From Ferriphaselus amnicola (GTDB taxonomy: Bacteria; Pseudomonadota; Gammaproteobacteria; Burkholderiales; Gallionellaceae): a stretch of DNA of 64,000 bases. Made by a program: the position numbers and the translations under genes. The stretch lies in contig NZ_AP018738.1 of NCBI RefSeq assembly GCF_000974685.2, positions 1,984,001 through 2,048,000 of the forward strand, in the 5' to 3' direction. Under the pieces are notes generated by a model. The model made no database searches, had not been told where the DNA came from, and saw only the letters and a program-made list of their open reading frames with translations. This document shows positions 27,951 to 40,019 of this stretch, one piece after another (the first letter of the stretch is position 1; each line of letters starts with the position of its first letter).

Positions 27951-29002
27951 CGGTCAACAGCGGCTCGTCCAGTCTCAAGGCGAGCCTGTTCCAGTCGGAC
28001 GGGACGCGGCTGAACTTTCGCTACGAGCGTATTGGCTCGGGCGAGTTCAAAGATCACGCTGCCGCGTTCGCCGCGCTGCTGCGTGACTTGGCTGGACATC
28101 AGCCCCGCGCCATCGGCCATCGCTTCGTCCACGGCGGCGACATCACCGATGCCGCTAGACTGATCGACAGCCAAGAGCGCACGCGCTTGGAAAGCATCAC
28201 CCATCTCGCACCGCTACACCTGCCGGGCAATCTATTGGGAGTCGATTTGTGCGCGCAGCACTTCGACGTACCGCAAATCGCCTGCTTTGACACGGCCTTC
28301 CACGCCACACTGCCCGAACTCGCGTACCGCCTGCCCATTCCCAACGAATTAGGATTACGCCGCTACGGCTTTCACGGCCTCAATTACGCACATATCGCTC
28401 GGCAGTTGCCCTCACTCTTGGGCGAAATCGCGCATGGCCCCGTCGTCGTCGCCCACCTCGGCAGCGGCTCCAGCCTGTGTCTGCTAGAGAACCTACGCTC
28501 GGTCGATACCAGCATGGGTTACACCCCAGCCGGCGGCATCGTGATGGGCACGCGCAGCGGCGACCTCGACCCCGGCGTGATGCTGGAGCTAGCGCAACGC
28601 TTTGATGTTGAAGAGTTATCAAAACTGACGTACCGCAAGATGGGCTTGCTGGCGCTCTCGCAAGGCGAGTCCAGCGAAATGTCTGAGTTGGCAAAAAGCA
28701 ACAGTGTCGATGCCCGCTTCGCCGTCGAGTACTACGCCCGCCAAGTACGCGCCGCGATCGGCAGCTACGCCGCCAAAGCCGGAGGCATAGATGCACTGGT
28801 GTTCACCGGTGGCATCGGCGAACATTCTGCCGCTGTTCGCGCTCTGATCTGTGACCCGCTGAGATTCTTGGGTTTTGAGCTTGACCCCAATGCCAACCGA
28901 AACAACTCACCCCGCCTAAATAACACCTCCAGCAAACCCATATTGCTGATCCCAGCTGACGAAGAAGCCGAGATCGCCGAACTGACTACCCAATCACAAT
29001 GA
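27938..29002 (+). CDS. ackA: acetate kinase
   Basis: AckA turns acetyl-phosphate and ADP into acetate and ATP, here probably using the product of phosphoketolase. The 354-aa protein has the opening phosphate loop [41 protein letters not shown] and [10 protein letters not shown], all in the correct order. It is about 40 residues shorter than E. coli AckA, mostly in the N-terminal third, but keeps every catalytic block. The ATG at 27938 lies inside the end of xfp, in a different frame, so translation is probably coupled. No phosphate acetyltransferase is nearby, so acetyl-CoA formation must be encoded elsewhere, if at all. Confidence 0.94.
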   Translation: MAVLTVNSGSSSLKASLFQSDGTRLNFRYERIGSGEFKDHAAAFAALLRDLAGHQPRAIGHRFVHGGDITDAARLIDSQERTRLESITHLAPLHLPGNLLGVDLCAQHFDVPQIACFDTAFHATLPELAYRLPIPNELGLRRYGFHGLNYAHIARQLPSLLGEIAHGPVVVAHLGSGSSLCLLENLRSVDTSMGYTPAGGIVMGTRSGDLDPGVMLELAQRFDVEELSKLTYRKMGLLALSQGESSEMSELAKSNSVDARFAVEYYARQVRAAIGSYAAKAGGIDALVFTGGIGEHSAAVRALICDPLRFLGFELDPNANRNNSPRLNNTSSKPILLIPADEEAEIAELTTQSQ

Positions 29003-29034
29003 GCGGCATTGCCATAGACCGCCCCGCACCCTAT

Positions 29035-29058
29035 ACTTGAACAACTTAATGATCAAGT
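29035..29058 (+). promoter_or_regulatory. candidate operator of yefM-yoeB
   Basis: ACTTGA at 29035-29040 and TCAAGT at 29053-29058 form an inverted repeat with a 12-base spacer, ending 10 bases before the antitoxin ATG. YefM-YoeB complexes repress their own promoter at palindromes in this position. The identity of this operator is inferred. Confidence 0.5.
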
Positions 29059-29068
29059 GAGGCGAAAA

Positions 29069-29326
29069 ATGAAAGTCGTGACCTACTCCCATGCGCGCAA
29101 TTCGCTGAAATCGGTTTTGGATAGCGTAGTGCAAGATGCCGATGTAACCATCATTAGCCGCCGCGATGCCGAAGGCGATGCCGTGGTAATGTCGCTGGAC
29201 AGTTACAACAGCATCATGGAAACCCTGCACCTTACCAGCAACCCAGCCAATGCCGCCCACCTTGCCCGCTCCATTCAAGAATACCGCGAAGGCCGTGCAC
29301 AACCTCGCGAACTGTTGCCCGACTGA
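29069..29326 (+). CDS. yefM: YefM/Phd-family antitoxin
   Basis: This 85-aa antitoxin should bind and silence the YoeB toxin and repress the pair. It begins MKVVTYSHARNSLKSVLD, the DNA-binding Phd/YefM fold, with the block VVMSLDSYNSIMETLHL in the middle, and a C-terminal tail that wraps the toxin. ATG at 29069 has GAGG 6 bases upstream; an earlier GTG at 29057 lies within the candidate operator. The stop overlaps the toxin ATG by one base (TGATG), which keeps antitoxin translation ahead of toxin translation. Confidence 0.93.
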   Translation: MKVVTYSHARNSLKSVLDSVVQDADVTIISRRDAEGDAVVMSLDSYNSIMETLHLTSNPANAAHLARSIQEYREGRAQPRELLPD

Positions 29327-29592
29327 TGCCGCGCCTGCTGACCTTCACCCCTTCCGCGTGGGGTGATTATCTCTATTGGCAGGGGCAGGACAAAAAGACC
29401 TTGCGCCGGATCAATGCGCTGCTAAATGACACCCTCCGCGAACCCTTCGGAGGTATCGGCAAGCCTGAACCGCTGAGAGGTGATTTATCCGGCTTATGGT
29501 CAAAGCGTATCGACGACACCAACCGACTGGTGTATCAAGTAACGGATACCGAGTTAGTGGTGATCGCGTGCCTCTTTCATTACGACGGCTGA
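29326..29592 (+). CDS. yoeB: YoeB-family ribosome-dependent mRNA endonuclease toxin
   Basis: This 88-aa toxin belongs to the RelE fold and should cut mRNA in the ribosome when YefM is lost. Compared with E. coli YoeB it keeps the Glu of KPEPL, the Arg of the RLVYQV strand and the His of the C-terminal FHY, the three residues needed for cleavage. LSGLWSKRID is also conserved. Nothing looks broken, so the pair is probably active. It lies next to a tRNA gene and a suspected integration scar, which fits arrival by transfer. Confidence 0.94.
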   Translation: MPRLLTFTPSAWGDYLYWQGQDKKTLRRINALLNDTLREPFGGIGKPEPLRGDLSGLWSKRIDDTNRLVYQVTDTELVVIACLFHYDG

Positions 29593-29907
29593 GTGCTGAA
29601 GGTGGCTTGATATGAGCAAGAAGCAGTTGAAAGAATATGCAAGGCGAATCTCTAACCAATTACCAACACCCGCGACACGCTAACAAGCTATTGGAGGTGC
29701 ATCATAGGCAACGGCTGGACAGTGGAAAGACACTCAAGGTAGGAACTAGATCAAGTGCTAGAAAAATTGCACGACTTACTAGCAAGCGGTCTATGCGTCA
29801 TGCCTAACCACCAAAATCATTGGGCACATTATTGGGCACATTTTTTGATGACCGCCCGCCACAAAGAAAAACGACCTACCGAATAAACGATAAGCCGTTG
29901 ATTTTAC
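29593..29907. other. gene-poor stretch at the 3' end of tRNA-Pro, possible integration scar
   Basis: These 315 bases hold no gene I can support. There is a 23-codon frame from 29612 that ends early, and near 29819 a frame whose pattern GTLLGTFF and then [10 protein letters not shown] resembles the tails of integrases that read into a tRNA gene. The latter resemblance is partly forced by the tRNA sequence. Location at the tRNA 3' end is the classic integrase target. No integrase body or second att copy was found. Confidence 0.4.
29819..29842 (+). repeat. tandem 12-bp direct repeat
   Basis: ATTGGGCACATT occurs twice in a row, at 29819-29830 and 29831-29842, about 65 bases from the tRNA 3' end. 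It could be an old arm-type site or recombinase remnant, or simple slippage. Confidence 0.8.
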
Positions 29908-29984
<77 letters not shown>

Positions 29985-29993
29985 AGGGCGCGG

Positions 29994-30021
29994 ATTATAA
30001 CAGAGCAGGACGAATGGGAAA
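29994..30021 (-). promoter_or_regulatory. probable promoter of tRNA-Pro
   Basis: On the minus strand TATAAT (29999-29994) lies 16 bases after a weak -35, TTTCCC (30021-30016). The -10 is followed by a G+C-rich stretch, CCGCGCCC, as usual for stable RNA promoters under stringent control. Confidence 0.6.
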
Positions 30022-30074
30022 GCACTTGTTGCTCGTGAATTAGCCAGCTTAGCACGCATCGTGCCGAGTGCAGC

Positions 30075-31709
30075 TCAGCCCAAGCAGCGCTGCATGAGAT
30101 TGATCGTCGAGGCGTCATGGACAGATAGAGGCTGCTTGCCTTGCAACTCGGGCAGCAGCTTCCCTGCGAGCTGTTTGCCGAATTCGACACCCCACTGATC
30201 GAAGGCGTTGATGTTCCACACCACGCTCTGCACGTAGATCTTGTGCTCGTAAAGGGCGATCAGCATTCCCAGCGTGTAGGGGTCGAGCAGGTCGAACAGG
30301 AAGGTGTTGGTCGGACGATTGCCGGGGAACACCTTGAACGGTAGCAGTTTTTCTAATGCTTCGCCGCTCATGCCCTGAGCAACTAATTCGGCGCGGGCTT
30401 CGGCTTCGGTTTTACCCAGCATCAGCGCCTCAGTTTGGGCGAAGCAGTTGGACAACAACATGGCGTGATGATCGCCCACTGGGTTGTGGCTGCGGATCGG
30501 GGCAAGGAAGTCTGCCGGGATCATGCGCGTACCTTGGTGGATCAACTGGTAGAACGAGTGCTGACCATTGGTTCCCGCCTCGCCCCATACGGTGAAATGG
30601 GTGTCGTAATCTACCGGCTGACCTTCGCGATCCACGCTCTTGCCGTTGCTCTCCATCTCCAGTTGTTGCAGATAGGCGGGCAAGCGATGCAGATATTGGT
30701 CGTAGGGCAATACAGCGTAGGAGCCGGTACCGAAGAAGTTGCCGTACCACACACCCAGCATGCCGAGTATGACCGGCATATTGCGTTCGAATGGCGCATC
30801 GCGGAAATGCACGTCCATCGCATGCGCGCCCGCCAGCAAACGCTCGAAGTTATCCATGCCCACATACAAAGCAATGGGCAGGCCGATAGCCGACCACAGC
30901 GAGTAGCGCCCACCGACCCAATCCCAGAATTCAAACACGTTATCGGGATTGATACCAAATTCGCTAGTTGCCTTAAGGTTGGTAGAGACGGCAGCAAAGT
31001 GCTTGGCTACCGCTTCCTCACAGCCCAATTTTTCCACCAACCAAGCGCGTGCAGTGCGCGCATTGGTCAAGGTTTCCTGCGTGGTAAATGTTTTGGAGCT
31101 AACGATGAACAGCGTCGTCTCGGCATCCAGCAGCTTGAGCGTTTCCACCAAGTCAGTGGCATCCACGTTAGACACGAAATGCGCCCGCATTTCTGGATGC
31201 CCATAAGGCTTGAGCGTTTCGCACACCATCATGGGGCCAAGCGCAGAGCCACCGATGCCGATGTTGACGATATGACGCAAAGGCTTGCCGGTATGACCAC
31301 ACAACTCACCCCTACGTACAGCCTCGGTGTATCGACGCAGATGGTCGAGTACGCGATGTACATCTGGCATCACGTTTTTGCCATCCACCATCACCACGGC
31401 ATCACGCGGCGCTCGCAAGGCAGTGTGCAGAACGGCGCGATTCTCACTGGCATTAATCTTTTCGCCACCGAACATGCGGGCGATCCAGCCAGAAAGATCA
31501 GACTGGCGCGCCAGATCGAGCAGCAGCTTGAGCGTCTCTGCACTAATGCGATTCTTGGAGTAGTCAAACAGCAGACCATCAAGCTGAAGGGAGAACGTGT
31601 CGAAGCGATCCGCATCAGCCGCGAACATCTCGCGCATAGTCTGGTTGCTGATCTGCGATTGATGGGCAAGCAGCGCTTGCCACGCGGGGGATTGAGTCAG
31701 GTTCGACAT
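30075..31709 (-). CDS. pgi: glucose-6-phosphate isomerase
   Basis: Pgi interconverts glucose 6-phosphate and fructose 6-phosphate, the branch point for glycogen and for phosphoketolase. The 544-aa product has the family motifs [11 protein letters not shown] near residue 149, [11 protein letters not shown] near 209, [13 protein letters not shown] near 266 and [19 protein letters not shown] near 380, with the catalytic Glu and His in the last one. Length is normal. It reads toward the tRNA gene and lies 105 bases downstream of the DUF2934 gene; glgB is next upstream on the same strand, so the three may share a carbon-storage role. Confidence 0.97.
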   Translation of the reverse strand: MSNLTQSPAWQALLAHQSQISNQTMREMFAADADRFDTFSLQLDGLLFDYSKNRISAETLKLLLDLARQSDLSGWIARMFGGEKINASENRAVLHTALRAPRDAVVMVDGKNVMPDVHRVLDHLRRYTEAVRRGELCGHTGKPLRHIVNIGIGGSALGPMMVCETLKPYGHPEMRAHFVSNVDATDLVETLKLLDAETTLFIVSSKTFTTQETLTNARTARAWLVEKLGCEEAVAKHFAAVSTNLKATSEFGINPDNVFEFWDWVGGRYSLWSAIGLPIALYVGMDNFERLLAGAHAMDVHFRDAPFERNMPVILGMLGVWYGNFFGTGSYAVLPYDQYLHRLPAYLQQLEMESNGKSVDREGQPVDYDTHFTVWGEAGTNGQHSFYQLIHQGTRMIPADFLAPIRSHNPVGDHHAMLLSNCFAQTEALMLGKTEAEARAELVAQGMSGEALEKLLPFKVFPGNRPTNTFLFDLLDPYTLGMLIALYEHKIYVQSVVWNINAFDQWGVEFGKQLAGKLLPELQGKQPLSVHDASTINLMQRCLG

Positions 31710-31814
31710 GGGTCTTCTCGTTAGGATAGGCAGTACAATGTTCGCAGCAACAACCAGTAAAACACTTCGAGCGATGCACCTCCCGCTCGCCCGAAGTCAC
31801 GCTTCAACTTGAAA

Positions 31815-32174
31815 CTAGATCAGTTCGATACGAACATCGATCTCACGCTCGGCCGCGACCCAGTCTTCATGCTCGTAACCGGTCATAAAGCCGCGACGCT
31901 CTGCAATGAAATAGGCCGCCATCGACACCATCTCGTGACGCTGACTAGGCGTAACCTGCTGCTTTTCCGACTTCTTCGCCGCAGCCTTGCGTGGCTTAGC
32001 GGCGGGCTTGGCTTCACTTGACTCAGCCACCTTCGCCTTGGTAGCCCGTGGCTTCTTTACCGGAGCGGCTTCAGCGGCAGGCACTTGAACGGGCGCCGCC
32101 TCAGGAGTAACAACGGCCTTCTTGGCACGTGGTTTCTTGGCAACAGTTTCAGCGGGTTTGGTATTTTCGGTCAT
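31815..32174 (-). CDS. DUF2934 protein with Ala-Lys-Pro-rich N-terminus
   Basis: A 119-aa protein of unknown function. Residues 1-75 are rich in Ala, Lys and Pro in histone-H1-like runs (KKPRAKK, KKPRATKAK, KPRKAAAKK). Residues 80-119 match DUF2934 (RHEMVSMAAYFIAERRG, then EDWVAAEREI). ATG at 32174 follows AAGGG at a good distance; the longer frame upstream overlaps glgB and is not used. It lies 52 bases after glgB. DUF2934 proteins often sit beside glycogen or trehalose genes. The basic tail suggests binding to nucleic acid or to another acidic polymer, which is a guess. Confidence 0.85.
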   Translation of the reverse strand: MTENTKPAETVAKKPRAKKAVVTPEAAPVQVPAAEAAPVKKPRATKAKVAESSEAKPAAKPRKAAAKKSEKQQVTPSQRHEMVSMAAYFIAERRGFMTGYEHEDWVAAEREIDVRIELI

Positions 32175-32226
32175 ATTGATTTCCCTTGTAGTATCGGGGC
32201 AGCATTTACGGCCCCACCATAAAAAG

Positions 32227-34407
32227 TCACACCGGTTGCAAAATGATACAGGCCAGCGGTGGCAATTCAAACCTGGCGGAATGGGATTGGCCCATCCATG
32301 GCATCTCTTCAGCATACAACTCGCCGCCATTACCCACGTTGCCGCCGCCATAATACTGCGAATCGCTATTCAAAATCTCACGCCATGCACCACCTAACGG
32401 CAGACCTTGGCGGAAATTGTGATGCGGGACAGGCGTGAAGTTCATCACCACCACCACCACCTCGCCGTTGCGTCCGCGCCGCTGGAATGACATCAGCGAA
32501 CGATCTGCATCCTGACAGTCGATCCAGCCAAAGCCTTCCTGCTCGAAATCCAAGCCATGTAGCGCCGGCAGATCACGGTACAAACGATTCAGATCTCGCG
32601 ACAGATTCTGTATGCCCTGGTGATAGCTCTGTCCAAGTTGCCACCAATCCACCTCCCAGCTTGAACGCCATTCGTGACCCTGCCCAAGTTCGTTGCCCAT
32701 GAAGTTAAGCTTTTTGCCGGGGCTGGCCGCCTGATAAGCCAAAAGCAAGCGCAAGTTCGCGAACTTCTGCCAAGCATCGCCGGGCATCTTGCCCAGCAAC
32801 GAACTCTTGCCATGCACTACTTCGTCATGCGAGAACGGCAGCACGAAATTCTCTGAATAGGCGTAGAGCTGGCCGAAGGTAAGCTGATTGAAATGGTAGC
32901 GACGATAGATCGGATCATGCTGAATAAAACTCAGCGTGTCGTTCATCCAGCCCATGTTCCACTTCATCGAGAAACCGAGTCCGCCTAGATACACCGGACG
33001 CGACACCGCAGGCCACGAGGTCGATTCTTCCGCTACCGTCAGCGCGCCGGGGAAGCTGTCATGCACCATGATGTTGAGCTCACGCAGGAAAGCCATCGCA
33101 TCGAGATTCTCGCGTCCGCCGTACTTGTTCGGTATCCACTCACCCTGTTTGCGCGAGTAATCGAGGTACAACATGGAAGCGACCGCATCTACGCGCAGAC
33201 CGTCGAAATGGAATTCAGACAGCCAGTAATGGGCGCTGGAAAGCAGGAAACTCTTCACTTCGTTGCGCCCAAAGTTGAAGATGTGCGTACCCCAATCCTG
33301 ATGGAAGCCCAGACGTGGGTCTTCGTGTTCGTACAGCGCTGTGCCGTCGTAGCGAGCCAGCGCAAAACTGTCCTGCGGGAAGTGCGCGGGAACCCAGTCC
33401 AGCAGCACGCCGATATCGGCCTGATGGCAGGTATCGATGAAGTAAGCCAAATCATCCGGCGAGCCGAAACGGCTGCTGGCGGCGAAATAACCGGTGCACT
33501 GGTAACCCCAAGATTCATCCAGCGGATGCTCAGAGACCGGCAGCAACTCGACATGGGTATACGCCATATCCTGCAAGTAAGGCACCAATTGATCGGCCAA
33601 CTCGCGATAGCTATAGAAACGGCCATCGGGATGGCGCTTCCACGATCCAGCATGGATCTCGTAGATATTCATCGGCGCATGCAGCCAATCCAGCTTGGCG
33701 CGCTTATCCAACCAGCCTGTGTCTTTCCACAGATGCGACAGTTTCGCCCCGGCGCGCGCGGCATTGCCTGGGCGCACCTCGAATTCGTGGGCGTACGGGT
33801 CGATCTTGACTAGCAGGTTGCCCGTGGTATTGCGGATCTCGTAGCGGTACAGCGCACCGGTCGTCAGCTCAGGCAGGAACAATTCCCACACGCCGCTGCT
33901 GCCATGCACCGACATTGGGTTCACGCGCCCGTCCCAACGATTGAACTCACCCACCACGCTGACGCGCTCGGCGTTCGGCGCCCAAACAGCGAAACGCACA
34001 CCGATCACGCCATCGACTTGGGCCGGATGCGACCCCAACACGCGATAGCCCTGATGCAGGCGACCTTCGTTGAACAGGTGTAGATCAAAACTAGAGATTT
34101 GCGGAGCGAAGGTGTAGGGGTCATAGACCTCGCGCTCACCTTCATGGGATTTGATGCGCAAGCGACAAGGGCGCTTAGGTTCGGCCTTGCCCCGCCACTC
34201 GAACAGCCCCTCGGGGCGGATACGCTGCAATGGCTCACTGCCCGCTTCCGTCTCCAGCCACACCTCGTCGGCGTAGGGGTTGAAAGAACGCAGCACATAA
34301 CCACCCTGCTCTTTGTGCAAACCCAAATAGCCGAAAGGATCGTGCAAACGTCCCTCTAGCAGCGATTCAGCCCGTGTGTCTGGTGTGGAGCGCGTATTCT
34401 TTTTCAT
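32227..34407 (-). CDS. glgB: 1,4-alpha-glucan branching enzyme
   Basis: GlgB puts alpha-1,6 branches into glycogen. The 726-aa product has the N-terminal carbohydrate-binding modules (about residues 15-210, with FAVWAPNAERVSVVGEFN) and a GH13 barrel. The four barrel motifs are present, including DWVPAHFP, GLRVDAVASML with the catalytic Asp and VAEESTSWP with the acid-base Glu. Length is normal for the long GlgB form. The genes for glycogen synthase and ADP-glucose pyrophosphorylase are not in the window. The divergent clpB starts 151 bases away. Confidence 0.97.
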   Translation of the reverse strand: MKKNTRSTPDTRAESLLEGRLHDPFGYLGLHKEQGGYVLRSFNPYADEVWLETEAGSEPLQRIRPEGLFEWRGKAEPKRPCRLRIKSHEGEREVYDPYTFAPQISSFDLHLFNEGRLHQGYRVLGSHPAQVDGVIGVRFAVWAPNAERVSVVGEFNRWDGRVNPMSVHGSSGVWELFLPELTTGALYRYEIRNTTGNLLVKIDPYAHEFEVRPGNAARAGAKLSHLWKDTGWLDKRAKLDWLHAPMNIYEIHAGSWKRHPDGRFYSYRELADQLVPYLQDMAYTHVELLPVSEHPLDESWGYQCTGYFAASSRFGSPDDLAYFIDTCHQADIGVLLDWVPAHFPQDSFALARYDGTALYEHEDPRLGFHQDWGTHIFNFGRNEVKSFLLSSAHYWLSEFHFDGLRVDAVASMLYLDYSRKQGEWIPNKYGGRENLDAMAFLRELNIMVHDSFPGALTVAEESTSWPAVSRPVYLGGLGFSMKWNMGWMNDTLSFIQHDPIYRRYHFNQLTFGQLYAYSENFVLPFSHDEVVHGKSSLLGKMPGDAWQKFANLRLLLAYQAASPGKKLNFMGNELGQGHEWRSSWEVDWWQLGQSYHQGIQNLSRDLNRLYRDLPALHGLDFEQEGFGWIDCQDADRSLMSFQRRGRNGEVVVVVMNFTPVPHHNFRQGLPLGGAWREILNSDSQYYGGGNVGNGGELYAEEMPWMGQSHSARFELPPLACIILQPV

Positions 34408-34497
34408 GATTGGCTCGGTGTCGGTGACGGGCGAACTATACCTGAAACTGAGTGCGCCTGAACATCTCCCGCATAGCAGGCATCACCTGCGCTAGCT

Positions 34498-34525
34498 CTT
34501 GAAATCGGCGCGACCTGCCCCAACT
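34498..34525 (+). promoter_or_regulatory. sigma-32 heat-shock promoter of clpB
   Basis: CTTGAAA at 34498-34504 and CCCCAACT at 34518-34525 are separated by 13 bases. This fits the RpoH consensus CTTGAAA-N13/15-CCCCATNT with two mismatches. The start point would lie about 28 bases before the clpB ATG. Confidence 0.88.
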
Positions 34526-34558
34526 AGGAAGTCAATCAATCTTCTTCGAGGAGTTGTC

Positions 34559-37141
<2,583 letters not shown>

Positions 37142-37176
37142 GAACCCAGAACTAAGCTAGTCGAAGAGCGAAAGAA

Positions 37177-37206
37177 AAGGAGCCCAGCAATGCTGGGCTC
37201 CTTCTT
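37177..37206 (+). terminator. terminator of clpB
   Basis: AAGGAGCCCAGC from 37177 pairs perfectly with GCTGGGCTCCTT ending at 37203 around the 3-base loop AAT, followed by a T-rich tail. It may also serve the convergent psd gene, which ends at 37283. Confidence 0.88.
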
Positions 37207-37282
37207 AATTGGGTTGGCTCAGACCTCGGTATATGTGCGCAATAGAAAACACCCGCTCCGTGGTTAGCCCACTTTGATCGAA

Positions 37283-38122
37283 TCAAGAACCCATCGCCTC
37301 GCCCATACGCAGCGATTTACTGGGTTGCCATGCCGGGTTGAATTCCAGCGCGCCTTGCGGGAACAGCATGACGACGGTGGAGCCGAGCAGGAAACGGCCC
37401 ATTTCTTCGCCTTTTTGCAGGGTGATTTCCTGATCGTCGTAGCGCCATTCGCGCACAGTGCCGAGGCGCGGCGGGTTGACGGTGCCGTGCCAGACAGTGG
37501 CCATGCTTCCGACGATGGTGGCACCGACTAGCGTCAGCACGAAGGGGCCAGTTTCGCCGTCGAACACGCAGACCACGCGCTCGTTGCGGGCGAACAGGCC
37601 GGGCACGCCGCGCGCGGTAGTCGGGTTGACCGAGAACAGTTCGCCCGGCACGTGGATCATGCGGCGCAAACGTCCCGCGCAGGGCATGTGGATGCGGTGG
37701 TAATCCTTGGGGCTGAGGTAGAGCGTGGCGAAACTGCCGTTCTCGAACTGCGCCGCCAGCCCTGCGTCGCCGCCGACCAACGCGGTGGTGGTGTAACTGT
37801 GGCCTTTGGCTTGGAAGATGCTGTCGCGCTCGATCGCGCCGAACTGGCTGATCGCTCCGTCCACCGGGCAGATGAAAGCCGCATCGGCCTGTGGCCTCGC
37901 GCCCTCGCGCAAGGGGCGAGTGAAGAATTCGTTGAAGCTGGCGTAACTGGCGATGTCTGGGTTGGCGGCTTCCTGCATGTCCACGCCGTAACGCGCCACA
38001 AAGCGGCGGATCACCGCCGTGGTTAACCCTCCTAGGCGAGCATGGGCGAATTTTCCCGCCAGTTCGGTGAGCAATTGCTTGGGCATCAGGTATTGCGGCA
38101 AAACCGCGAGACGATCAGACAC
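37283..38122 (-). CDS. psd: phosphatidylserine decarboxylase
   Basis: Psd converts phosphatidylserine to phosphatidylethanolamine at the inner membrane. The 279-aa proenzyme has the LGST self-cleavage motif at residues 246-249; cutting between Gly247 and Ser248 creates the pyruvoyl group. YLSPKDYHRIHMP with the catalytic His, the ICPVDG block and FARNERV are also conserved. The partner pssA lies at 61.3 kb, so both steps from CDP-diacylglycerol are in this window but not in one operon. It is the last gene of a possible leftward unit behind the rlmN-like gene, with a 102-base gap. Confidence 0.96.
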   Translation of the reverse strand: MSDRLAVLPQYLMPKQLLTELAGKFAHARLGGLTTAVIRRFVARYGVDMQEAANPDIASYASFNEFFTRPLREGARPQADAAFICPVDGAISQFGAIERDSIFQAKGHSYTTTALVGGDAGLAAQFENGSFATLYLSPKDYHRIHMPCAGRLRRMIHVPGELFSVNPTTARGVPGLFARNERVVCVFDGETGPFVLTLVGATIVGSMATVWHGTVNPPRLGTVREWRYDDQEITLQKGEEMGRFLLGSTVVMLFPQGALEFNPAWQPSKSLRMGEAMGS

Positions 38123-38224
38123 GGGAATTTCCTGCGACGCGAAAGGGGCGGATTATAGCGGGGCGTGAAAAGTTGATGCGGGTAGATTTGAGGGCGTGGA
38201 TTTAGTATCCCCTTTTACCCCACC

Positions 38225-39292
38225 CTAACCTTCCATCTGCAAGGGGAAAGGGATTAGAGCAGAGGTGCCCGCTCCAACGACTTTTCTACGTTTCTCGTTC
38301 TCCGCCCGCGCCCGCAGTTGCCCGCAGGCACCTTCCACCTCTTGCCCGGCAGAGTCGCGGATGCGGGCGAGGATGCCTTGCTGTTTCAGCGTACCCACCA
38401 TGAAAGCGATGCGTTCGTCGGAGGGGCGGCGATACTCCAACCCGTCCACCGCGTTGAACGGGATGAAGTTCATCACCGCGTATTTGCCGGAAAGCAACTC
38501 GACGATGCGTGTCAACTCAGCATCACCATCGTTCACGCCTTCGATCAACGTCCATTGATATTGCACCGGATAGCCGGTGGCACGGGCATATTCCTCGCAA
38601 CGCGCCACCAACTCTTCCACCGATATCTGCGGCGCATTCGGCAACAGCTTGGCGCGCAAGGTGGTATCGGTGCTGTGCAACGACAGGGCAAGCGCGGGCT
38701 TCACGCTTCCCTGTGGCAAGCGCTCGAACACCCGCTCATCCCCCACGGTAGAGAGCACTAGGTTTTTATGGCCGATGTTGCCCTGCGTACCCAACACATC
38801 TATCGCTTCCAGCACGTTGTCGAGGTTGTGCGCTGGTTCGCCCATGCCCATGAACACCACTTTTTCGACCTTGCGGCGGCGGCGCGCCAGCACCACTTGG
38901 GCGACGATCTCGGCGCTGCCGAGTTGGCGTATCAGCCCAGCACGACCGCTCATGCAGAACACGCAACCCACGGCGCAGCCTACTTGCGTGGAAATGCACA
39001 ACCCACCGCGCGGCAGCAACACGCTCTCCACCATTTGTCCGTCAGCCAGCCTTAACAACAGCCGCGCCACTTCCTCATCGACGGGATACTCACCGTGCAA
39101 GCGTGCCAATCCACTCAACTGCGCTTCGATGTCCGCTAATTCGGCGCGTAGCGCAGCTGGAAAGAACGTCGCCGCTGGACTGCCCTTCCGGTCATATGAG
39201 CAAACCTGCGACCAGCCGCGCAGCAGACGATCTTCATGACAGGGCTTAGCGCCAAGCTGTTGCAGTCGTGATCGGAGGTGAGCGATGCGCAT
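38225..39292 (-). CDS. RlmN/Cfr-family radical SAM methyltransferase
   Basis: This 355-aa enzyme belongs to the family that methylates adenine C2 or C8 in RNA. The radical-SAM cluster CAVGCVFC has Cys106, Cys110 and Cys113, and the second catalytic Cys is in EGACGQL near residue 329. MGMGEPAHNLDNV and SLHSTDTTLRAKLLPNA match the family. Standard RlmN usually has STGRQGFNRNLT after the cluster; here it reads MSGRAGLIRQLGS, so this looks like a divergent paralogue and I give no symbol. ATG at 39292 lacks a clear ribosome site. It lies 20 bases after a gene of unknown function on the same strand. Confidence 0.85.
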   Translation of the reverse strand: MRIAHLRSRLQQLGAKPCHEDRLLRGWSQVCSYDRKGSPAATFFPAALRAELADIEAQLSGLARLHGEYPVDEEVARLLLRLADGQMVESVLLPRGGLCISTQVGCAVGCVFCMSGRAGLIRQLGSAEIVAQVVLARRRRKVEKVVFMGMGEPAHNLDNVLEAIDVLGTQGNIGHKNLVLSTVGDERVFERLPQGSVKPALALSLHSTDTTLRAKLLPNAPQISVEELVARCEEYARATGYPVQYQWTLIEGVNDGDAELTRIVELLSGKYAVMNFIPFNAVDGLEYRRPSDERIAFMVGTLKQQGILARIRDSAGQEVEGACGQLRARAENEKRRKVVGAGTSALIPFPLQMEG

Positions 39293-39312
39293 AGGAAAAG
39301 GCGTAGCGAAAA

Positions 39313-39993
39313 TTAATTGAATTTATTGCGTAACGCGTCGCGATCGAACCACCAAGTGTCGCCGACGATGATGTTCACCACCTTGCTCAAACGTGGCAAG
39401 AATATCGCGGGGTCGCGCAGTTGTAATTTATTCATCCACTGGTCGAGCGCAGCTTGGTCTCGCACCTTGCTATGTCGCTCCGCTACACGGCCGATCAGCG
39501 CGTTGGCAAGGAAGCTCAGGCTCTCGTAGCTTGCCTCTTCGGCACGCAGGTCGATCACATAACGCGCAGCGACAGCGGCCAGCGCTGCGCCGTCAGAGTT
39601 ATCCGGTGTCTCTTCGACGATGTGCATCAGCATCGCCAGCGTCAGCTCGGGATCGACGGGGAAGCTCACCGCCAACCATACGCCCATGCCCAACGCTGCG
39701 ACCGACCCTGGCTGTTCGCACTGATACAACACATCGCACGCCTCCACCGCATCTTTCCACGCATCATGACGCAATGCGACATCAAACGCTGATCGCGCCA
39801 ACGCCCAAGCTTCGAGCTTGCGTTCTAGTGCTATCAAGCTTTCCGCCACATCCAACTGCAGGCGCATACGCTCTAGTTGCGCATCATCGGGCAACTCATT
39901 CAATGTATGCAACTGCTGTGCCAAATGCTGCATCAATTCGGCCCGCTCACTGGCTTCCTTGCCCCCCTTGAGTTCAACCAGATTCTCACTCAT
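39313..39993 (-). CDS. hypothetical helical protein
   Basis: A 226-aa protein I do not recognise. Predicted by eye to be all-helical and acidic, with repeated Leu/Ala-rich helices (for example AESLIALERKLEAWALARSA), a tetratricopeptide-like look but no clean TPR motif. A late block IVGDTWWFDRDALRNKFN is unusual and may be a useful family signature. No signal peptide or membrane segment. It lies 26 bases after the 89-aa gene upstream and 20 bases before the rlmN-like gene, so the three probably form one unit. Function is unknown. Confidence 0.8.
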   Translation of the reverse strand: MSENLVELKGGKEASERAELMQHLAQQLHTLNELPDDAQLERMRLQLDVAESLIALERKLEAWALARSAFDVALRHDAWKDAVEACDVLYQCEQPGSVAALGMGVWLAVSFPVDPELTLAMLMHIVEETPDNSDGAALAAVAARYVIDLRAEEASYESLSFLANALIGRVAERHSKVRDQAALDQWMNKLQLRDPAIFLPRLSKVVNIIVGDTWWFDRDALRNKFN

Positions 39994-40019
39994 GTTGTGT
40001 TACCAAGGTTGCATTCCTG

